64,000 bases of DNA, taken from Anaerovirgula multivorans. GTDB lineage: Bacteria; Bacillota; Clostridia; Peptostreptococcales; Natronincolaceae. The notes beneath the pieces are model-generated. The model saw nothing but the letters and a program-made list of their open reading frames with translations. It made no database searches and had not been told where the DNA came from. Each line of letters opens with the position of its first letter. Position 1 is the first letter of the stretch. The stretch lies in the NCBI RefSeq assembly GCF_900188145.1, contig NZ_FZOJ01000009.1, positions 97,961-161,960 of the forward strand, read 5' to 3'. Positions 59,758-64,000 of the stretch are shown here, one piece after another. Made by a program: the position numbers and the translations under genes.

Positions 59758-60972
59758 ATGCAATTTCAGTTCAATACCATTGAAGAAGCATTAAAGGATA
59801 TAAAGATCGGAAAAATGATTGTAGTAGTGGATGATGAGGATAGGGAAAATGAAGGGGATTTGGTGGCGGCAGCTCAATTTATCACTCCTGAAACCGTTAA
59901 TTTCATGGCGAAATATGGGAGAGGCTTGATTTGTTTACCTATGCTGGAGGAAAGGTTAAAACAGCTTCAAATGCCACAAATGGTTCAAAATAATACAGAT
60001 GATCATGGAACAGCCTTCACTGTTTCCATTGATGCGGTGGAAACCACTACTGGAATCTCTGCTCATGAAAGGGCTATTACAATCCAAAAAGCTGTGGCTC
60101 CTAATACTAAGCCAGAGGATTTTAAAAGACCAGGACATATTTTCCCTTTAGCAGCTAAGAAAGGCGGGGTTTTAAATAGGACAGGCCATACAGAGGCATC
60201 AGTAGATTTGGCTAGACTGGCGGGCTTATATCCTGCAGGGGTCATTTGTGAAATTATGAATGAAGATGGCACGATGGCTAGAGTTCCAGAATTAATGGGA
60301 TTTGTTAAAGAGCATCGTTTAAAAATCATTACTATTGCTGATTTAGTTGCTTATAGAAGAAAAAATGAAAAATTGGTAGAACGGGTAACAGAAACCCATA
60401 TGCCTACAAAGTATGGAGATTTCAAAATAGTAGGTTATATAAATAGCATGAATGAAGAGCACCATGTGGCCTTAGTTAAAGGAGAAATTCATGGAGATGA
60501 GCCAGTGTTAGTAAGGGTACATTCCGAATGTCTGACAGGAGATGCTTTTGGCTCTCTAAGGTGCGACTGCGGTGAACAATTTGCAGCAGCTATGAACAAA
60601 ATCAACGAAGAAGGTAAAGGAGTACTTTTATATATGCGGCAGGAGGGTAGAGGTATTGGCTTAATTAATAAGTTGAAAGCTTATGCTTTACAGGATGAAG
60701 GGTATGATACAGTGGAAGCAAATCTTGCTCTTGGTTTTCCGGAGGATATGCGAGAATATGGGGTTGGGGCTCAAATATTAAGGGATCTGGGTGTGAAAAA
60801 GATAAGATTGATGACCAATAATCCTAAAAAACTTATAGGGTTAGGGGGTTATGATTTAGAGATCGTAGACCGAGTAGCTATTCAAATGAACCATAATGAG
60901 AGAAATGCCCGTTATTTAAAAACAAAACAAGAAAAGCTAGGACATCTATTAAAATTCAAGGAGGAAAAATAA
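59758..60972 (+). CDS. ribBA: Bifunctional DHBP synthase / GTP cyclohydrolase II RibBA
   Basis: 404 residues behind AAGGAGG. The N-terminal RibB domain has [14 protein letters not shown] and [16 protein letters not shown]. The RibA domain begins about 205, with [21 protein letters not shown] (zinc Cys set) and [11 protein letters not shown]. It supplies both pathway precursors. Confidence 0.97.
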   Translation: MQFQFNTIEEALKDIKIGKMIVVVDDEDRENEGDLVAAAQFITPETVNFMAKYGRGLICLPMLEERLKQLQMPQMVQNNTDDHGTAFTVSIDAVETTTGISAHERAITIQKAVAPNTKPEDFKRPGHIFPLAAKKGGVLNRTGHTEASVDLARLAGLYPAGVICEIMNEDGTMARVPELMGFVKEHRLKIITIADLVAYRRKNEKLVERVTETHMPTKYGDFKIVGYINSMNEEHHVALVKGEIHGDEPVLVRVHSECLTGDAFGSLRCDCGEQFAAAMNKINEEGKGVLLYMRQEGRGIGLINKLKAYALQDEGYDTVEANLALGFPEDMREYGVGAQILRDLGVKKIRLMTNNPKKLIGLGGYDLEIVDRVAIQMNHNERNARYLKTKQEKLGHLLKFKEEK

Positions 60973-60974
60973 AG

Positions 60975-61439
60975 ATGAAGACATTTGAAGGTCAATTAAC
61001 TAGTAAAGGTTTAAAATTTGGCATTGTTATAGGTAGATTTAATGAATTTATAGGGAGTAAATTATTAGGTGGAGCCATAGATGCGATTAAAAGACATGGT
61101 GGAGAAGAAACTAATATAAGTATTAGCTGGGTGCCAGGGGCCTTTGAAATTCCATTAGCAGCTAAGAAAATGGCTAAGTCTGGGAATTATGACGCAGTTA
61201 TATGTTTAGGAGCAGTTATAAGAGGAGCTACACCTCACTTTGAGTATGTAGCTGGTGAAGTAACAAAGGGTATTGCCCATGTGGGATTAGAGCTAGAGCT
61301 ACCAATTATATTTGGCGTTCTTACTACTGATACAATAGAACAGGCTATTGAAAGGGCAGGGACAAAGGCCGGTAACAAAGGATTTGAAGCAGCGGTCACT
61401 GCAATTGAAATGGCAAACCTTCTAAAAGAAATAAAATAA
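60975..61439 (+). CDS. ribH: Lumazine synthase RibH
   Basis: 154 residues two bases after ribBA, with [48 protein letters not shown] and [17 protein letters not shown] are the substrate-binding motifs; the last has the catalytic His region. It condenses the RibD and RibB products and forms icosahedral shells. Confidence 0.97.
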   Translation: MKTFEGQLTSKGLKFGIVIGRFNEFIGSKLLGGAIDAIKRHGGEETNISISWVPGAFEIPLAAKKMAKSGNYDAVICLGAVIRGATPHFEYVAGEVTKGIAHVGLELELPIIFGVLTTDTIEQAIERAGTKAGNKGFEAAVTAIEMANLLKEIK

Positions 61440-61480
61440 TGGATAGGTGCTAACTAGCACCTATCCATTATTTTATTTCT
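61436..61480 (+). terminator. Terminator of the riboflavin operon
   Basis: AATAATGGATAGGTGCTA and TAGCACCTATCCATTATT pair perfectly over 18 bp, then TTATTTCTATTTT. Confidence 0.85.
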
Positions 61481-61734
61481 ATTTTACATTCTATTTTACA
61501 GCAAATTTATTTATTTAGTTGAATTTTTTATTTTCATAACATATAATTATACTGCTAAAATAAAACAACCCATCTATAACCTATTAAGGTATTTCTTAAT
61601 TTCCCATTTTCTTATGTGTAATAAATTTACAACTTAACCAATTGTCAATCTATAAAGATGATATGTTTTTTAAAACACAAGAAAGCGCACTAAAGTGAGC
61701 TTATGTTTAATATCAGATACAAGGGGGTAGAATT

Positions 61735-63045
61735 ATGAGTAAATCAATAGGGCGGGAAGAACAGGCTACACAAGAAAGAAGTGAAAAAATGCACAAAAAA
61801 GCTATTGAAGTTAGTGAGAAAGTAAAATTTAGAGTGATATCTATTTACGCAGTTTTTGTATTAATATCTGCTTTTATCTTTAATAGCCCCTATGAAATTA
61901 TGACGGGTATGATGCATATCATAGTAGCGCCTAGTATATTGATAACTGATTATATGGCAGTAGGAAATATAGGAGCGGCCTTATTTAACAGTGGGATATT
62001 GATGCTTCTTGCAATTTTTATTACAAAGAAGTGCAAGGTAAATATGAATGGACCCATCATTGCTGCTATTTTTACAATAGGAGGGTTTGCTCTTTTTGGT
62101 AAAAATTTGTATAATGTATGGGGAATATTTTTAGGGGTTTATCTATTCTCAGTCGTTCAGAAAGAAAAGTTCAGCAAGTTTATCCTCATTGCATTTTTTG
62201 GTACAGCGTTAGGTCCCTTAATTAGTCAGGTCACTTTTGATCTAGGCTTTACAATAATAAACGGCTTGATTTTAGGAAATATTATTGGTGTTATAGCAGG
62301 CTTTATCTTACCACCTCTTGCTAATCACTTTATTAAATTTCATCAGGGTTTTAACCTATATAATATGGGTTTTACAGCTGGTATGGTGGGAACAGTATTT
62401 ATGGCGCTTTTTAGAGCGTTTGACCTGCAAACTGCTCCTACATTAATTTTACTAGAAGGATATAACCGTGTGTTAGGTATGTACTTATTTTTGATCTTCA
62501 CTTCTATGATTATCGTGGGACTTATGTTTAACAATAGGAGTTTTAGCGGTTATAGAAGGCTTTTAAAATACTCAGGAAGGCTGGTGGCGGATTACGTTAA
62601 TTTAAGCGGATTTGGCCTGAGCTTTATTAACATGGGATTACTTGGGATGGTAACAACACTATACGTATTATTAGTAAATGGACAGTTAAATGGTCCAATT
62701 ATTGGTGGAATATTTACCGTAGTGGGTTTTGGAGCTTTCGGTAAACATATTAGAAATATAACGCCTATATTACTAGGAGTATACCTAGCTTCACTATTCA
62801 AAATTTGGGATACCAACGCAATCGGACCACTATTAGCAGCATTATTTGGAACAACATTGGCACCTATAGCTGGAGAGTTTGGTGCCATCAGCGGCATTGT
62901 TGCAGGATTCTTACACATGGCCATGGTAATGAATGTTGGGTATCTGCATGGGGGTATGAACTTATATAATAATGGGTTTGCCGGTGGAATGGTGGCAGCT
63001 GTTCTTCTACCAATAATTGATTCCTTTAAAAAGGAGGAAGAGTAA
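61735..63045 (+). CDS. DUF1576 polytopic membrane protein
   Basis: 436 residues behind AAGGGGG, with about 11 hydrophobic segments in two homologous halves. ADFLVNxxLL-type repeats include MVGTVFMALFRAF and MVAAVLLPIID, and HGGMNLYNNGFAGG closes the second half, mirrored by HQGFNLYNMGFTAG in the first. This internal duplication suggests a transporter or channel. Function not established. It is coupled to the small 63047 gene. Confidence 0.85.
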   Translation: MSKSIGREEQATQERSEKMHKKAIEVSEKVKFRVISIYAVFVLISAFIFNSPYEIMTGMMHIIVAPSILITDYMAVGNIGAALFNSGILMLLAIFITKKCKVNMNGPIIAAIFTIGGFALFGKNLYNVWGIFLGVYLFSVVQKEKFSKFILIAFFGTALGPLISQVTFDLGFTIINGLILGNIIGVIAGFILPPLANHFIKFHQGFNLYNMGFTAGMVGTVFMALFRAFDLQTAPTLILLEGYNRVLGMYLFLIFTSMIIVGLMFNNRSFSGYRRLLKYSGRLVADYVNLSGFGLSFINMGLLGMVTTLYVLLVNGQLNGPIIGGIFTVVGFGAFGKHIRNITPILLGVYLASLFKIWDTNAIGPLLAALFGTTLAPIAGEFGAISGIVAGFLHMAMVMNVGYLHGGMNLYNNGFAGGMVAAVLLPIIDSFKKEEE

Positions 63046-63046
63046 T

Positions 63047-63388
63047 TTGACACATGATAAAATGAAAGCAATAAAAATAGTAGATGAATTAATGAGTTTT
63101 TATCTTAAAATTGGCATAGTAGATATTCATATTGATTTTAACTATGGAGAAAAACAAACTGAAGTACATTTAAGGGGAGAGTGCCATAACCCACCAATTA
63201 AAAAGCTTGAGAAACTAGAAACGGTTTTAAACACACCCCGACAACCTGAGTTAGAAGAATACTACTGGGAACTTGTAGGGAACAGCGATTATTATCAGGA
63301 AATTACATTGTTAGGAGCGTTAGTAGATTCTGGTGAAGTTGACTATAGTGATCACCAATTAAAAGTTAAAGTTATAAGAAAAAGATGA
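63047..63388 (+). CDS. Small soluble partner of the DUF1576 protein, unknown
   Basis: 113 residues from TTG 63047 (the site AAGGAGG lies 10 bases upstream, inside the preceding gene). Read as alpha/beta with HIDFNYGEKQTEVHLRGEC and EEYYWELVGNSDYYQEITLLG. It has no signal peptide or helix. Cotranscription with DUF1576 suggests a regulatory or cytoplasmic subunit. I do not recognise the family. Confidence 0.65.
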   Translation: MTHDKMKAIKIVDELMSFYLKIGIVDIHIDFNYGEKQTEVHLRGECHNPPIKKLEKLETVLNTPRQPELEEYYWELVGNSDYYQEITLLGALVDSGEVDYSDHQLKVKVIRKR

Positions 63389-63430
63389 TTATTACAATTT
63401 CAAAAGCATTTTAAAATACAACAAAACCCC

Positions 63431-63485
63431 TTGACAGAGAAAAAGAAAGATGATATATTGATATTCCGCCGTTATTAGACGGCGG
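63431..63485 (+). promoter_or_regulatory. rRNA promoter P1 with hairpin
   Basis: TTGACA (63431-63436), 17 bases, TATATT (63454-63459), then CCGCCGT-tattag-ACGGCGG (63466-63485). Confidence 0.8.
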
Positions 63486-63527
63486 TTAATAAATATTTTA
63501 ATAGTTACGGGAACTTTCAAAAAAGAG

Positions 63528-63585
63528 TTGACATAATGCGAGAAACCAGGTATAGTAGTAAAAGTCGCCAGAAGCAAGGGGCGGC
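63528..63585 (+). promoter_or_regulatory. rRNA promoter P2 with hairpin
   Basis: TTGACA (63528-63533), 17 bases, TATAGT (63551-63556), then GTCGCC (63564-63569) pairing with GGCGGC (63580-63585). Confidence 0.85.
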
Positions 63586-63617
63586 GGGTAAGAAACAAAA
63601 AAACTTTTAAAAAAGAG

Positions 63618-63674
63618 TTGACAAGCAAAAGAGATTCTGATAAAGTAGTACGAGTCGCCGCTAGTAGGGGCGAC
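63618..63674 (+). promoter_or_regulatory. rRNA promoter P3 with hairpin
   Basis: TTGACA (63618-63623), 17 bases, TAAAGT (63641-63646), then GTCGCC (63654-63659) pairing with GGCGAC (63669-63674). Confidence 0.85.
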
Positions 63675-63763
63675 GGGATAGAAGAACAAAAGAAACAGTA
63701 AAACCTATATCATATAAAAGAGAAGCTGGTAAAACAGCAGAGAAGAAAACGATAAAAAAAGTG

Positions 63764-63814
63764 TTGACATAATACGATGGATATGATATAGTAATAAAGT
63801 CGCTGAAAAGCGGC
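63764..63814 (+). promoter_or_regulatory. rRNA promoter P4 with hairpin
   Basis: TTGACA (63764-63769), 17 bases, TATAGT (63787-63792), then GTCGC (63799-63803) pairing with GCGGC (63810-63814). TCTTTGAAAA after it resembles a boxA antitermination site. Confidence 0.85.
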
Positions 63815-63906
63815 GGATGATAAAAAGGTCTTTGAAAATTAAACAGTATAGATATTAAGCCAGCAAAGAAAAGCATCTATTCAATAAGAATAGAACCCAG
63901 AAATTT

Positions 63907-64000
<94 letters not shown>

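Overview
The window looks like chromosome from a low-GC, endospore-forming, anaerobic Firmicute of the class Clostridia. I infer something Alkaliphilus-like from general resemblance only, because no taxonomic search was possible. The evidence is the AT-rich composition, strong AGGAGG-type ribosome binding sites with many TTG/GTG starts, spore genes (an H-type small acid-soluble protein, SpmA/SpmB-like proteins, YtaF), an oxygen-reducing flavodiiron protein, and single-component regulators of the HxlR, ArsR and GntR families. The window ends inside the 5' part of a 16S rRNA gene.

Layout. 0.2-16.2 kb is an accessory, decaying region. It holds an HxlR regulator broken by an amber codon, a truncated serine recombinase, a pair of chromate transporters behind a GntR regulator, an acyltransferase, and a 1.1-kb direct repeat (about 6988-8092 and 15144-16248) carrying a SurA-like lipoprotein. 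The DNA between the repeat copies is full of unknown secreted proteins and gene relics: GNAT acetyltransferase, IS110 transposase, and an ABC-F ATPase that is frameshifted and cut off at the repeat junction. 16.4-21.6 kb carries an SLH-domain polysaccharide deacetylase, an iron-type alcohol dehydrogenase with a divergent HxlR regulator, and a TolB-like beta-propeller protein. 22-27.6 kb is a purine module: an NCS2 permease, a three-subunit molybdenum hydroxylase, and an AhpD-like protein. 28-30.8 kb has a preQ1-I riboswitch ahead of queT-queF, relics of an MntA-type and a Fic-type gene, and an L,D-transpeptidase.

31-44.6 kb carries a CBS protein, asparagine synthetase and UppP, followed by a sigma-54 enhancer-binding regulator with a canonical -24/-12 promoter directly downstream of it. 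After that promoter come a fold-type III PLP decarboxylase, a D-cysteine desulfhydrase-like enzyme, a dicarboxylate/amino-acid symporter, an SpmA/SpmB-like pair, an LD-carboxypeptidase and an M20 amidohydrolase. Together these suggest uptake and catabolism of D-amino acids, diaminopimelate or muropeptides (inference). 44.8-57.6 kb is metal and redox biology: a CXXC thioredoxin, two ArsR regulators, a Cd/Zn-type P-ATPase behind an ArsR operator, a peroxiredoxin, a flavodiiron protein, a 10-TM metal exporter and YtaF. 57.7-61.4 kb is the riboflavin operon ribD-ribE-ribBA-ribH behind an FMN riboswitch. 61.7-63.4 kb is a DUF1576 membrane protein with a small partner. From 63.43 kb, four tandem promoters lead into 16S rRNA.

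The most unusual signals are a dispersed 127-bp element made of five mini-hairpins with 3-4-nt loops (three copies, always behind a gene), the repeat-bounded 8.2-kb block, the sigma-54 operon, a promoter-plus-hairpin unit repeated four times before the rRNA, and a paired-hairpin element at 54.73-54.90 kb.
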